Source: Devosia enhydra (GTDB taxonomy: Bacteria; Pseudomonadota; Alphaproteobacteria; Rhizobiales; Devosiaceae). Taken from it: a stretch of DNA of 64,000 bases. Under the pieces are notes generated by a model. The model did not search any database, was not told the origin of the DNA, and was given only the letters and a program-made list of their open reading frames with translations. The DNA is taken from assembly GCF_900119845.1 (NCBI RefSeq), contig NZ_FPKU01000001.1, positions 1,397,528-1,461,527 of the forward strand, in the 5' to 3' direction. Positions 8,667 to 21,165 of this stretch are shown here, in pieces. Made by a program: the position numbers and the translations under genes. Every line of letters starts with the position of its first letter. The stretch's first letter is position 1.

Positions 8667-9140
8667 ATGGCTGACGAGGCTGTCTTCCTGCGGCGGCCTC
8701 TGCTCGCCGCCCATCCCGCACCCTTCCCGGCCTGGCCCGATGGCTTCGCCCTGTTCGGCCTCGCCGAGGGCGAAGAGCCCATCGTCCACGCCCTGCTCCG
8801 CGCGGCTCATGGCGAGGCCTCGACCCATCTCGCCGACCCGGCAGACTGGTGGGCCCAGATCACCCGCGATCCCGAATTTTCCCGCGATCTCTGCCTTGTC
8901 GTGCGCGACGCCACCCGCGCGCCCGTCGGCTTCGCCCTGTGCTGGAGCGGCGGGTTCATCGCCGAGATCGCGGTGGAACAAGGCGTACGCGGCAGGGGCC
9001 TCGGCGAAAACCTCCTCCGCGCCTGCCTAAAGGCGCTAGAACGCCTCGGCGCCCCCCACGCCCGCCTCCGCTGCCAGGTCGAACCAGAAGACGGCCCCCT
9101 CCGCTCCGCCGCCGCGCGACTGGGCTTTGTGGCGGAATAG
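8667..9140 (+). CDS. GNAT family N-acetyltransferase
   Basis: A 157-residue GNAT-fold acetyltransferase. The acetyl-CoA pyrophosphate loop is GVRGRGLGENLL (about residues 110-121, the Q/RxxGxG/A motif A), preceded by the beta-strand IAEIAVEQ. The C-terminal LRSAAARLGFV is the usual motif B helix and strand. The substrate is not predictable. It starts 9 bases after ureG and may be co-transcribed with the urease genes, but it is not a known urease component. After it the sequence changes to a repeat-filled spacer, so it is probably the last gene of the unit. Confidence 0.85.
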   Translation: MADEAVFLRRPLLAAHPAPFPAWPDGFALFGLAEGEEPIVHALLRAAHGEASTHLADPADWWAQITRDPEFSRDLCLVVRDATRAPVGFALCWSGGFIAEIAVEQGVRGRGLGENLLRACLKALERLGAPHARLRCQVEPEDGPLRSAAARLGFVAE

Positions 9141-9174
9141 GCGGGGCGGAATTATAAACCAGCGCGCCCGTCGG

Positions 9175-9217
9175 CCCCATGGTTCGAGACGCGGCTAAAG
9201 CCGCTCCTCACCATGAG
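9175..9217 (-). repeat. Repeat family A, copy 1
   Basis: A 43-base element identical to 9744-9786. It is an imperfect hairpin: outer arms CATGGT and ACCATG, inner arms GCGGCT and AGCCGC. Its reverse complement follows the pattern CTCAT..TGAGGAGC..GCGTCTCGAA, shared with the copies at 9241, 25084, 25120, 31697 and 31761. Confidence 0.85.
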
Positions 9218-9240
9218 ATTTCTTACGAACTTCATACAGG

Positions 9241-9287
9241 TCCTCACCCTGAGGAGCGCCAACGGCGCGTCTCGAAGGGCGACGACC
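9241..9287 (+). repeat. Repeat family A, copy 2
   Basis: The same family as 9175-9217 but in the opposite orientation: TGAGGAGCGCC, a 2-base loop region, then GGCGCGTCTCGAA. The inner arms GCGCC and GGCGC pair. It lies 23 bases from copy 1, making a head-to-head pair, a typical layout for REP-like elements. Confidence 0.75.
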
Positions 9288-9316
9288 GTGGTCCCCGCCC
9301 CCTCGCCACTCCCTAC

Positions 9317-9395
9317 GTCGTTCCTACGAAAGCAGGAACCTCCGTTGGCGATGCAGATCCGGTCAACAAAGACTGCTGCTTCCCCAAGGAACGAC
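9317..9395. repeat. Repeat family B, copy 1
   Basis: A 79-base element bounded by inverted ends GTCGTTCC and GGAACGAC. It contains an inner hairpin TTCCTACGAAAGCAGGAA. It resembles 9636-9712 along its whole length with several substitutions, so both derive from one dispersed element. Confidence 0.75.
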
Positions 9396-9456
9396 CTGGG
9401 TCAATACGACTCTCCTCTCGGCCTCTCCACCATCCCGCATGCCTCGGCTCCTGCGT

Positions 9457-9565
9457 CCCCTCTCCCTTTGGGGGAGAGGGCCAGGGTGAGGGGGCCTTGC
9501 CGCTTGCGCCATCGCAAGGCCCCCTCACCCGGCCTACAGCCGACCTCTCCCCCAAAGGGAGAGGT
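9457..9565. repeat. Repeat family C, inverted pair
   Basis: Two copies face each other. The first, 9457-9500, contains CCCTCTCCC and GGGGGAGAGGG then TGAGGGGGCCTTGC. The second, 9514-9565, is approximately the reverse complement, GCAAGGCCCCCTCACCC to CCCCCAAAGGGAGAGGT. The pair could fold into a large cruciform. The same family occurs at 24034-24190 and, as a short stem, at 31812-31838. Confidence 0.8.
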
Positions 9566-9635
9566 GAAGAAAGCTCTGAAAGTGAGAAGACCCGCACAAG
9601 CAATAGGGCCGACTGCTGCATCCTCTGAGGCAGAC

Positions 9636-9712
9636 GTCGTTCCTGCGAAAGCAGGAGCCTCAATTTGCGATGCGAATCCGGTAACAGAGGTTCCTGCTTT
9701 CGGAGGAACGAC
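9636..9712. repeat. Repeat family B, copy 2
   Basis: A second copy of the 9317-9395 element with the same inverted ends. Here the inner stems GTTCCTGCGAAAGCAGGA and TTCCTGCTTTCGGAGGAAC are better preserved. Confidence 0.75.
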
Positions 9713-9743
9713 CTGGTGGGGTGGCGTATTAAGTCGCTCCCGC

Positions 9744-9786
9744 CCCCATGGTTCGAGACGCGGCTAAAGCCGCTCCTCACCATGAG
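9744..9786 (-). repeat. Repeat family A, copy 3
   Basis: Identical over 43 bases to 9175-9217 and in the same orientation, so the two form a direct repeat 569 bases apart. Recombination between them would delete the intervening repeat block. Confidence 0.85.
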
Positions 9787-9832
9787 GTCTCTCAACTATC
9801 GCGTATGCACCGGCTCCAGCGTCCGCTCTCCC

Positions 9833-9893
9833 CTCATGGTCTTCTCCCCTCAAATCGCTCCGGTGGAGCGATTTGAGGGGAGAAGACCATGAG
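9833..9893. repeat. Perfect 61-base hairpin
   Basis: Two perfectly complementary 29-base arms (9833-9861 and 9865-9893) separated by the three bases GGT. The stem has no mismatch. The arms contain CTTCTCCCCTC, reminiscent of the repeat at 39481. There is no T run on either side, so it is not a standard intrinsic terminator. It is unrelated to families A to C nearby. Confidence 0.9.
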
Positions 9894-9986
9894 AGCTACG
9901 CTCGAATGGCGTGAGGGACAGGGTGAGGGGCCCAGCTGCTTGCGCGATCGCAAGGCGCCCTCTCCCAGCCTGCCAAACACCAGCCC

Positions 9987-11987
9987 TCAGCCCGCCGGCA
10001 CCAGCACCACCACCGAGCGGGCGGGGACCTTTGCACGACCATCGGCGATCGTTACCTCAGCGCTGTCGTCGGACTGCAGACCGACTACCCACTCGCCCTC
10101 AGGCAGCCCGCAATCCACCGCGTCGATCCAGCGGTTGAACCACACCAGCACCCGGTCGCCATCCACGTCGAGCAGCATGCCGAGAACCGAACCACCGGCG
10201 TCCGACCAGTCGCCCTCGGTCATCTCGCGTCCGTCGGGGTGCAGCCACACCACGTCGCGCTGCCCGTCATGGTCTTCGCCATTGAGGAAGCGGTCGGTGG
10301 TCAGCGCCGGATGCGCCTTGCGGAACGCGTGCAGGCCGGCGACAAAATCGACGAGGTTGCCGTCGGCATTTTCCCAGTCGACCCAGGTGATCTCGTTGTC
10401 CTGAGCATAGGCGTTGTTGTTGCCGCCCTGGCTGCGGCCCATCTCGTCGCCCTGCTGGATCATCGGAATGCCGCGCGACATGAAGAGCGTCGCCAGCATG
10501 GCGCGAATGTCGCGCTTGCGGGCAGCGATTACACCCTCGTCCTCGGTCGGGCCTTCGACACCGCAATTCCACGAGGAATTGTGGCTGTGGCCATCACGAT
10601 TGTTCTCGCCATTGGCCTCATTGTGCTTGTCGTTGTAGCTCACCACGTCGGCAAGCGTGAACCCGTCATGCACGGCGAGGAAATTGACGCCATGGCTCGG
10701 CTTGCGACCGGCATGGTTGAAGACTTCGGCCGATCCCGCGACCTTGCCAGCCAGCGCTCCGAGCTTGCTGTCGTCGCCGCGCCAGAACGAGCGGATATCG
10801 TCGCGATAGGTGTCGTTCCACTCGCGGAACTCGTCGCCGAACTGTCCGAGCTGATAGCCGCCCGGGCCCGGATCCCAAGGCTCGGCCACCAGCAGGCACT
10901 GGCTCAGCAGCGGATCGGCCTTGATCGCCTTGATCATTTCGGCTTCGGGGTTGAAGGCCGGCTCGCGGCCCAGCACCGGCGCCAGGTCGAAGCGGAAGCC
11001 GGTCACCCCCATCTCCTCGACCCAGTAGCGCAGCGAATCGATCACCAGCCTCTGGGTTGCGGGATGGTCGCAGCGCAGGGTGTTACCCGTGCCGGAATCG
11101 TTGACGAGGTGCTGCTTTCCGTCCACTTCCACGAAGCGGTAATAGGTCTTGGCGTCGAGCCCCATCAGGCTCAGCATCGGCCCGTTGGCATCGCCCTCCC
11201 CGGTATGGTTGTAGACCACGTCGAGGATCACCGAGATGCCGTTTTCGCGGTAAAGGTCCGTCATCACCCGCAATTCCTGCGGTCCGCGCGGCGCCAGCCG
11301 CGGGTCGATGGCGAAATAGGTCACCGGGTTATAGCCCCAGGCATTGGTCAGCCCCAGCGAGGGCAGGTGCCCGTCATCCACCCATGCCGCAATCGGCATG
11401 AACTCGATGGTGTCGACGCCCAGATATTTGAAATGATCGATGACACGCTGGGTCGAGAATGCCGCGATCGAACCACGCAGCGGCCCCTGCACGCTCGGGT
11501 GCCGCATGGTGAAGCCGCGCACATTGAGCTCGTAGACGAGCTCGGGAATATCCTTGCGCGGTTCGGCCGAGGGATTGCGATGGCCGATCACGATGGCCTT
11601 GGGCACGAGCGGCGCCGTATCCACCGCATCCTCGCGCGGCAGCCGCAGGCGCGGCGAGCGCACGAACACGCGGTCGATGCGCTTGGCATAGGGGTCGACG
11701 AGCAGCTTGTTGGGGTCGAAGAACAGCCCCTGGTCGGGAATATACTCGCCATCGGCGCGCAGCCCGTAGCGCGTTCCGGCATCGACGCCTTCGATCAGCA
11801 CCGCATGCACATGGTTCTCATGCACGTCGGTCTCGATGCGCGCGATCTCCTCGTCCATCTCGTTGAAGATGGAAATCCAGATCGCTGAGGCCGTCTCGGA
11901 ATAGACGGCAAAATTCACGCCCTCGGGCACGACGGTCGCGCCGAGCTGGTCGGTGCGCCCGCCGCCGGGGATGGGCTTTATGGTCAT
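9987..11987 (-). CDS. glgX: Glycogen debranching enzyme
   Basis: A 666-residue isoamylase-type GH13 enzyme that removes alpha-1,6 branches from phosphorylase-trimmed glycogen. An N-terminal CBM48-like domain precedes the catalytic barrel. The four GH13 regions are visible: DVVYNHT, GFRFDLA with the nucleophile Asp, LLVAEPWD with the acid/base Glu, and FLAVHDGFTL with the transition-state Asp. The GENNRDG and FMSRGIPMIQQGDE segments are typical of GlgX. I chose ATG 11987 because the family N-terminus starts about here and it leaves 13 bases to the pgm stop; the open frame runs 98 codons further into pgm. It is the last gene of the glg operon. Confidence 0.95.
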   Translation of the reverse strand: MTIKPIPGGGRTDQLGATVVPEGVNFAVYSETASAIWISIFNEMDEEIARIETDVHENHVHAVLIEGVDAGTRYGLRADGEYIPDQGLFFDPNKLLVDPYAKRIDRVFVRSPRLRLPREDAVDTAPLVPKAIVIGHRNPSAEPRKDIPELVYELNVRGFTMRHPSVQGPLRGSIAAFSTQRVIDHFKYLGVDTIEFMPIAAWVDDGHLPSLGLTNAWGYNPVTYFAIDPRLAPRGPQELRVMTDLYRENGISVILDVVYNHTGEGDANGPMLSLMGLDAKTYYRFVEVDGKQHLVNDSGTGNTLRCDHPATQRLVIDSLRYWVEEMGVTGFRFDLAPVLGREPAFNPEAEMIKAIKADPLLSQCLLVAEPWDPGPGGYQLGQFGDEFREWNDTYRDDIRSFWRGDDSKLGALAGKVAGSAEVFNHAGRKPSHGVNFLAVHDGFTLADVVSYNDKHNEANGENNRDGHSHNSSWNCGVEGPTEDEGVIAARKRDIRAMLATLFMSRGIPMIQQGDEMGRSQGGNNNAYAQDNEITWVDWENADGNLVDFVAGLHAFRKAHPALTTDRFLNGEDHDGQRDVVWLHPDGREMTEGDWSDAGGSVLGMLLDVDGDRVLVWFNRWIDAVDCGLPEGEWVVGLQSDDSAEVTIADGRAKVPARSVVVLVPAG

Positions 11988-12000
11988 GTCTTGCTTGATC

Positions 12001-15072
<3,072 letters not shown>

Positions 15073-15076
<4 letters not shown>

Positions 15077-16344
15077 CTGCTGGCCAGGTAGCGATCGATC
15101 ATCGGCTGGGTGATCAGCGTCACCCCTTCATCGGTGCGTCGGAACCATTTGCGGTCGAATTCCGGGTCCTCGCCCACCACAAGTCCCTCGGGCACGTTGA
15201 CGCCGCGATCGAGCACCACCTTGCGCAGGCGTACCCCGCGACCGATCTCGCAATAGGGCAGCACCACCGCCTCATGCAGTTCGGAATAGGAATGCACCTT
15301 GCTTCCGGTGGAGAGCAGCGTGCGGTTCACCGAAGCGCCCGAAACGATGCACCCGCCCGACACAAGCGAGGCCACCGCCTGCCCGCGCCGTCCGTCGAGA
15401 TCGTGGACGAACTTGGCCGGCGGGGTGATCTCGGCATAGGTCCAGATCGGCCAGTCCCGGTCGTAGAGGTCGAGCTGCGGGAGGGGGTCGGTCAGGTCGA
15501 TATTGGCCTTCCAGTAGGCGTCCACCGTGCCCACGTCGCGCCAATAGGCCACGTCTTCGTTGGCCGACCGCACGCAGGAGCGGTTGAACCGGTGCGCCCA
15601 GGCCGAGCCGTTCTTGACGAGATAGGGAATGATGTCCTTGCCGAAATCGCGGCTCGAGCCTTCGGTCGCCGCATCGCGCCTGAGCTGGTCCATCAGGAAC
15701 CGCGTCTCGAAGACATAGATGCCCATCGAGGCCAGCGCCATGTCCGGCTTGTCCGGAATGCCCGGCGGATCGGCCGGCTTTTCGACGAAATCGACCACCC
15801 GGTCGCGACCGTCTACATGCATCACGCCGAAGCCGCGCGCTTCGAGCCGCGGCACTTCGAGGCAGCCGATCGTCACGTCTGCGCCGGTGTCCACATGCTG
15901 GCGCAGCATGATTTCATAGTCCATCTTGTAGATATGGTCGCCTGCCAGCACCACGATGTAGCGCGGACCATAATCCTGGATGATGTCCATGTTTTGGTAG
16001 ACCGCATCGGCGGTACCGGCATACCACATATCCTCGCGCACCCGCTGGCTGGCCGGCAGCACGTCGAAACTCTCGTTTCGCTCGGTGCGCAGGAAGTTCC
16101 AGCCCCTTTGCAGGTGCCGGATCAGGCTGTGCGCCTGATACTGGGTTGCCACCGAGATGCGCCGGATACCCGAATTCAGCGCATTGGAGAGCGCGAAGTC
16201 GATGATGCGCGACTTGCCGCCGAAATAGACGGCAGGCTTGGCGCGGCGGTCGGTCATTTCATAAAGCCGGGTACCCCGACCGCCTGCCAGCACATAGGCC
16301 ATGGCATCACGCGCGAGCGGTGAGGGTGTCCTGTAGTCGGCCAT
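15073..16344 (-). CDS. glgC: Glucose-1-phosphate adenylyltransferase
   Basis: A 423-residue ADP-glucose pyrophosphorylase, the committed step of bacterial glycogen synthesis. The nucleotide-binding motif LAGGRGTRL is at about 19-27, followed by [19 protein letters not shown], which in related enzymes carries allosteric and catalytic residues. The C-terminal part has the left-handed beta-helix repeats ([15 protein letters not shown]). The ATG at 16344 is preceded by a strong AAGGAGG ribosome binding site at the right distance; a start six codons upstream would place that site inside the gene. It lies 27 bases after glgB. Confidence 0.97.
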
Positions 16345-16371
16345 GCTCTCCTCCTTGGCCAAAAAAGCTGT

Positions 16372-18588
16372 TCAGCGGCCCTGATCGTCGTCCGCTTCAA
16401 AAACAAGATACAATGTCGCCAAAGGCGGCAGTGTGAAATCCGCATAGGCAGGCCATCCGCCATCCTTGGCCGGATGGGCGATGACGATGCCCTGATTGCC
16501 CGAATTGGATCCACCATACCAACCGGCATCGGTGTTGATCCGTTCCCGCCAACGCCCCGCTTTCGGCATCGGCACGCGATAGCCCTCCCGCGGAACCGGC
16601 GTCATGTTGGCGATCGCCACGACCGGATCGCTGCCCGGCGTCTGCCGCACCCAGGCAAAGACCGAATTGGCGTGATCGTTGCCGATGAGCCAGCCAAAGC
16701 CTTCCGGCTCGCAATCGCGCTCATAGAGCGCGGGCAGCCCGCGATAGGCGGCGTTGAGGTCCCCGATCAGCCGCCTAATGCCCTCATGCATGCTGGCATC
16801 GAGCAGCCACCAGTCGAGCCCCTTGGCCTCGCTCCACTCCTCGCGCTGGGCGAATTCCTGCCCCATGAACAAAAGCTTCTTGCCCGGCCAGGCCCACATG
16901 AAGGCGTAATAGGCCCTGAGCCCGGCAAATTGCTGCCAGTCATCGCCCGGCATCTTCTCGATCAGCGAGCCCTTGCCATGCACCACCTCGTCATGGCTGA
17001 GCGGCAGAACGAAGTTCTCCGAGAACCCGTAAAGCGCCGCGAACGTCATGTCGTGATGGTGAAACCGCCGGTGGATCGGGTTGCGGCTCATGTAGCGCAG
17101 GGTGTCGTTCATGAACCCCATGTTCCACTTGAACCCGAAGCCCAGCCCGCCCGCATGGGTCGGGGCCGAAACCCCGCTCCATGAGGTGGATTCCTCGGCG
17201 ATCATGAAGGCGCCCGGATGCAGCCGGTAGGCCTCGGCATTCACCCTTTGCAGGAAGGCGACGGCCTCGAGGTTCTGGTTGCCGCCATGCTGGTTGGGCA
17301 CCCATTCGCCCTGCTTGCGCGAATAGTCGAGATAAAGCATCGAGGCCACGGCATCGACGCGCAGCCCGTCGAGATGGAATTCCTCGAGCCAGTAAAGCGC
17401 ATTGTTGACGAGGAAAGCCGACACCTCCCGGCGCCCGAAATTGTAGATCGCCGTGTTCCAGTCCGGGTGATAGCCCTGTCGCGGATCGGCATGCTCATAG
17501 AGCGCCGTGCCATCGAACCGGGCCAGCCCGTGCTCGTCGGTGGGGAAATGCGCCGGCACCCAGTCGAGGATCACCCCCAGCCCTGCGGCATGGGCGGCAT
17601 CCACGAAGCGCTTGAACCCCGCCGGATCGCCGAAGCGCGCCGTCGGCGCATAAAGCCCGGTCGGCTGGTAGCCCCAGCTCGGATCATAGGGATGCTCGGT
17701 GATCGGCAGGAGCTCGATATGGGTGAAGCCGAGATCCTGCGCATAGGGAATGAGCTGCTCGGCCAGCTGGTCATAGCTCATGAAGGTGCCATCGGCGCGC
17801 CTCCGCCAGCTGCCCAGATGCACCTCGTAGATGGCCATGGGCGTGCGTCGCCAGTCCCGCTCGGCGCGCCGCTCCATGTAGTCGGCATCGGTCCAGTCGA
17901 ACGGCGTCGGGTCTGCGACCACCGAGGCGGTCTTTGGCCGCATTTCAGACTGCCGCGCATAGGGGTCGGCCTTGAGCGGCAGCAGCGTGCCGTCGGCGCC
18001 CACGATCTCGTATTTGTAGAGCGTGCCGGGCCCGACCCCGGGCACGAACACCTCCCAGATGCCGGTGCCGAGCCTCAGCCGCATGGCGTGCCGGCGCCCG
18101 TCCCAGTCATTGAAGGGCCCGACCACCGAGACGCGCCGCGCATTGGGCGCCCAGACAGCGAAATGCACCCCCTCCACGCCCTCGAAGCTGATGGCATGGG
18201 CCCCGAGCTTGTCGAAGAGCCGCAGATGGCTGCCCTCGGCGATGTAATAATCATCCATCGGGCCCAGCACGGGCCCGAAGCTGTAGGGGTCCTGCACGCT
18301 CCACTCGCCGCCGGCATTGCTGGCGCGATAGCGGATGGGCTGGCGCTGCGTGATCGCGACCTTGCCCTCGAAGAACCCCTCGGCGTGTCGACGCGTAAGC
18401 GCGCCCAGCGCCGTGCCGTCCGCCGCGAAGGCCTCGAGCGTCTCGGCATGCGGCACGAAGGCCCGCACCACCCAGCCGTCCGGGGTTTCCTGCAGGCCCA
18501 GCACCCCGAACGGATCGGAGTGCCGGCCTGCCACGATTGCGTCGACGGCCTCTGCGTCCGCCTGCCACCCAGCCTTGGACATCGCCAT
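16372..18588 (-). CDS. glgB: 1,4-alpha-glucan branching enzyme
   Basis: A 738-residue GH13 branching enzyme. An N-terminal domain and CBM48 (about 1-230) precede the barrel. The GH13 regions are DWVPAHFPTD, GLRVDAVASMLYLDYSR with the nucleophile Asp, MIAEESTSW with the acid/base Glu, and LPLSHDEVVHGK with the third carboxylate. The GlgB-specific WVPNQHGGNQNLEA is present. ATG 18588 shares its first base with the glgP stop (TGATG), so translation is probably coupled; an ATG two codons later is also possible. The protein makes the alpha-1,6 branch points that GlgX later removes. Confidence 0.97.
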   Translation of the reverse strand: MAMSKAGWQADAEAVDAIVAGRHSDPFGVLGLQETPDGWVVRAFVPHAETLEAFAADGTALGALTRRHAEGFFEGKVAITQRQPIRYRASNAGGEWSVQDPYSFGPVLGPMDDYYIAEGSHLRLFDKLGAHAISFEGVEGVHFAVWAPNARRVSVVGPFNDWDGRRHAMRLRLGTGIWEVFVPGVGPGTLYKYEIVGADGTLLPLKADPYARQSEMRPKTASVVADPTPFDWTDADYMERRAERDWRRTPMAIYEVHLGSWRRRADGTFMSYDQLAEQLIPYAQDLGFTHIELLPITEHPYDPSWGYQPTGLYAPTARFGDPAGFKRFVDAAHAAGLGVILDWVPAHFPTDEHGLARFDGTALYEHADPRQGYHPDWNTAIYNFGRREVSAFLVNNALYWLEEFHLDGLRVDAVASMLYLDYSRKQGEWVPNQHGGNQNLEAVAFLQRVNAEAYRLHPGAFMIAEESTSWSGVSAPTHAGGLGFGFKWNMGFMNDTLRYMSRNPIHRRFHHHDMTFAALYGFSENFVLPLSHDEVVHGKGSLIEKMPGDDWQQFAGLRAYYAFMWAWPGKKLLFMGQEFAQREEWSEAKGLDWWLLDASMHEGIRRLIGDLNAAYRGLPALYERDCEPEGFGWLIGNDHANSVFAWVRQTPGSDPVVAIANMTPVPREGYRVPMPKAGRWRERINTDAGWYGGSNSGNQGIVIAHPAKDGGWPAYADFTLPPLATLYLVFEADDDQGR

Positions 18589-21062
18589 CAGGTCCTTGCC
18601 ACCGGCACGTTCCAGATATCCTCGGCATATTGCCGGATCGTCCGGTCCGACGAGAACCAGCCCATATGGGCGGTGTTGCGGATCGCCATCGCCCACCAGC
18701 GCCGCGGATCGCTCCAGATGGCGTCGACCTTACGCTGGGCCGCCGCATAGGCATCAAAGTCGCGCGCCACCATGAACCAGTCATGGTCGTAAAGCCCGCC
18801 CACCAGGTCGCGATAGCGGTTGGGATCGTCGGGCGAGAACACCCCCGAGGCGATCGATTCCAGCGCGTCCTTGAGGGTTGGCGAATTGTCGATCACCGAG
18901 CGTGGCACCTCGCTGCGGCCGCGCTTGTCGGCCACCTGCTGGGCGGTGAGCCCGAAGATCACCATGTTCTTGTCGCCCACCTGTTCGAGCATCTCGACAT
19001 TGGCGCCATCGAGCGTCCCTATGGTGAGCGCGCCATTGAGCGCGAACTTCATGTTGCCGGTGCCCGAGGCTTCCATGCCGGCGGTCGAAATCTGCTCGGA
19101 CAGGTCTGCGGCGGGGATGATGGTCTCGGCGAGACTGACATTGTAGTTTGGCAGGAAGACCACCTTGAGAAGGCCGCGCACCGCCGGATCGCCATTGATC
19201 ACGCGGGCTACGTCGTTGATCAACTTGATGATCAGCTTTGCGTTCCAATAGCCCGGCGCCGCCTTGCCCGCGAACACCTTCACCCGCGGCACCCAGGCCT
19301 TCTCGGGATGCGCCCTTATGGCCGAGTAGAGCGCCACCGCCTCGATGATGTTGAGCAGCTGGCGCTTGTATTCGTGGATGCGCTTGATCTGCACGTCGAA
19401 CATCGCGTCGGGCGACACGACGACATTCATCCGCTGCTTGATGAGCAGCGCCAGAGCCTCCTTGTTGGCGCGCTTCACCGCCGCGAACTGCTGCTGGAAG
19501 ATCGGATCATCGGCATGCGCATCGAGCGCCGTCAGCTTTTCGATATCGTCGAGGAAGTCCGGCCCGATCCGCTCGGTGATCAGCTTGGTCAGCCGCGGAT
19601 TGCACTGCATCAGCCAGCGGCGCGGCGTCACACCGTTGGTCTTGTTGTTGATGCGCTCGGGATAGAGCCTGTGCAGATCCGAGAACACCGTTTGCTTCAT
19701 GAGCTCGGTGTGCAGCGCCGAAACCCCGTTGATCGAGTGGCTGCCCACGAAGGCCAGCTGCCCCATCCGCACCCGGCGCGTGCCGTGCTCGTCGATCAGC
19801 GAGATGCTGGCGATCTGCCGGTCGTTGAACCCCGCCCTTTCGCGCGCCTCGGTCAGCACTTCGGCATTGATCGAATAGATGATCTGCATGTGGCGCGGCA
19901 AAAGCCGCTCGAGCAGCGCCACCGGCCAGCTTTCGAGCGCCTCGGGCAACAGCGTGTGGTTGGTATAGCCGAAAACCCCGCGCGTCAGCGTCCAGGCCTG
20001 CGCCCATTTCAGCCCGTGCTGGTCCATCAGGATGCGCATCAGTTCGGCGACCGAAATGGCCGGATGGGTGTCGTTGAGCTGGATGGCCACCTTGTCGGCC
20101 AGCGAACCCAGGTCGCCATATTGCTGCAGATGCCGCCGCACGATGTCCTGCAGCGAAGCTGAGGAGAAGAAGAACTCCTGCCGCAGCCGCAGCGCCTGCC
20201 CGGCCGGGGTTGAATCGGCAGGGTAGAGAACGCGCGTAATCGCTTCTGCCTTCGCGCTTTCTTCCAGAGCGCCGATATGGTCGCCCGAGTTGAACCGGTC
20301 GAGCAGGATCGGGTCGATCGGCTGGGCGCTCCACAGCCGCAGCGTGTTCACGCGCGCGCCGCGCCAGCCCACGATCGGGGTATCGAAAGCCACCGCCAGA
20401 AGGTGTTCGGACGGCCGCCACTCATGCCGCAGCGACCCGTCGGGCTCGGTAATGGGCTCCACATGGCCGCCAAATCCGATTTCATAGGCGCTTTCGCGCC
20501 GCTCGAACTCCCACGGATTGCCGTGTGCCAGCCAGTCCTCGGGCAGCTCCACCTGCCAGCCTTCGCTCATCTCCTGCCGGAAGAGCCCGTGCGCATAGCG
20601 GATGCCATAGCCATAGGCCGGAATGCCGATCGAGGACATGGATTCGAGAAAGCACGCCGCCAGCCGCCCAAGGCCACCATTGCCGAGCGCCGCATCGGGC
20701 TCGAGGCTGATCAGATCGCCAAGGTCGACCTTGAGGTTTTTCAAAGCCTGCTGCACGGGCTCCATCAGGCCGATATTGCTCATGGCGTCCCGCATCAGCC
20801 GCCCGATGAGAAATTCGAGGCTGAGGTAATAGACGCGCTTGTGCGAGGTGCGCCACGTCTGCCGGCTCGACTCCATCCACTGGTCGATCACGCGGTCGCG
20901 CACCGCGAGGATGGTGGCCTTCAGCCAGTCATGCGGGCGCGCAACGATCGGATCCTTGCCGACCGAATAGGTCAGCTTCTCGATAATCTCGGACTGCAGC
21001 GCCTCAGCGGTGAGCGCACGGGGCTCGGGGCGGGGCGCATCGTAGACGATTGGCTTTTGCAT
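18588..21062 (-). CDS. glgP: Glycogen/starch phosphorylase
   Basis: An 824-residue GT35 phosphorylase that releases glucose 1-phosphate from glycogen. The pyridoxal-phosphate site lies in EASGTGNMKFALNGALTIGT, with the lysine in NMKF, and the GDxxNMVIFG segment follows. The conserved YYLSLEFLIGR is near residue 80. It is the first gene of the minus-strand operon glgP-glgB-glgC-glgA-pgm-glgX, which joins synthesis and breakdown in one unit. The promoter should lie in 21063-21165; I see no strong consensus there and no clear Shine-Dalgarno sequence before the ATG. Confidence 0.97.
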   Translation of the reverse strand: MQKPIVYDAPRPEPRALTAEALQSEIIEKLTYSVGKDPIVARPHDWLKATILAVRDRVIDQWMESSRQTWRTSHKRVYYLSLEFLIGRLMRDAMSNIGLMEPVQQALKNLKVDLGDLISLEPDAALGNGGLGRLAACFLESMSSIGIPAYGYGIRYAHGLFRQEMSEGWQVELPEDWLAHGNPWEFERRESAYEIGFGGHVEPITEPDGSLRHEWRPSEHLLAVAFDTPIVGWRGARVNTLRLWSAQPIDPILLDRFNSGDHIGALEESAKAEAITRVLYPADSTPAGQALRLRQEFFFSSASLQDIVRRHLQQYGDLGSLADKVAIQLNDTHPAISVAELMRILMDQHGLKWAQAWTLTRGVFGYTNHTLLPEALESWPVALLERLLPRHMQIIYSINAEVLTEARERAGFNDRQIASISLIDEHGTRRVRMGQLAFVGSHSINGVSALHTELMKQTVFSDLHRLYPERINNKTNGVTPRRWLMQCNPRLTKLITERIGPDFLDDIEKLTALDAHADDPIFQQQFAAVKRANKEALALLIKQRMNVVVSPDAMFDVQIKRIHEYKRQLLNIIEAVALYSAIRAHPEKAWVPRVKVFAGKAAPGYWNAKLIIKLINDVARVINGDPAVRGLLKVVFLPNYNVSLAETIIPAADLSEQISTAGMEASGTGNMKFALNGALTIGTLDGANVEMLEQVGDKNMVIFGLTAQQVADKRGRSEVPRSVIDNSPTLKDALESIASGVFSPDDPNRYRDLVGGLYDHDWFMVARDFDAYAAAQRKVDAIWSDPRRWWAMAIRNTAHMGWFSSDRTIRQYAEDIWNVPVART

Positions 21063-21165
21063 GACGCAATCCGGTTTTCATGACGATGTGTTCCCCTCGA
21101 ACAACATGCAGTCTTGCACCAAACCGTCGCAGTGGGAAGTCCCGCCGCATTTCTGCCCAACACGC

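Larger units (their letters stand above)
9141..9986. repeat. Repeat-filled intergenic region, no gene
   Basis: An 846-base spacer between the GNAT gene and the convergent glgX end. It is built almost wholly of short palindromic elements of several families, listed separately. Some open frames run through it, but they translate repeats (for example peptides like SFLRKQEP), change family in mid-frame and have no ribosome binding sites, so I call no gene. It probably acts as a passive landing site for repeats and as a transcription end for both flanking operons. Confidence 0.8.

Noticed and set aside
9179-9767. Open frames in the repeat block
   Set aside because: They translate palindromic repeats, lack start signals and do not match any protein family.
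18537-20162. A 541-codon plus-strand frame opposite glgP
   Set aside because: Shadow of glgP in high-G+C DNA; no ribosome binding site and no recognisable domain.
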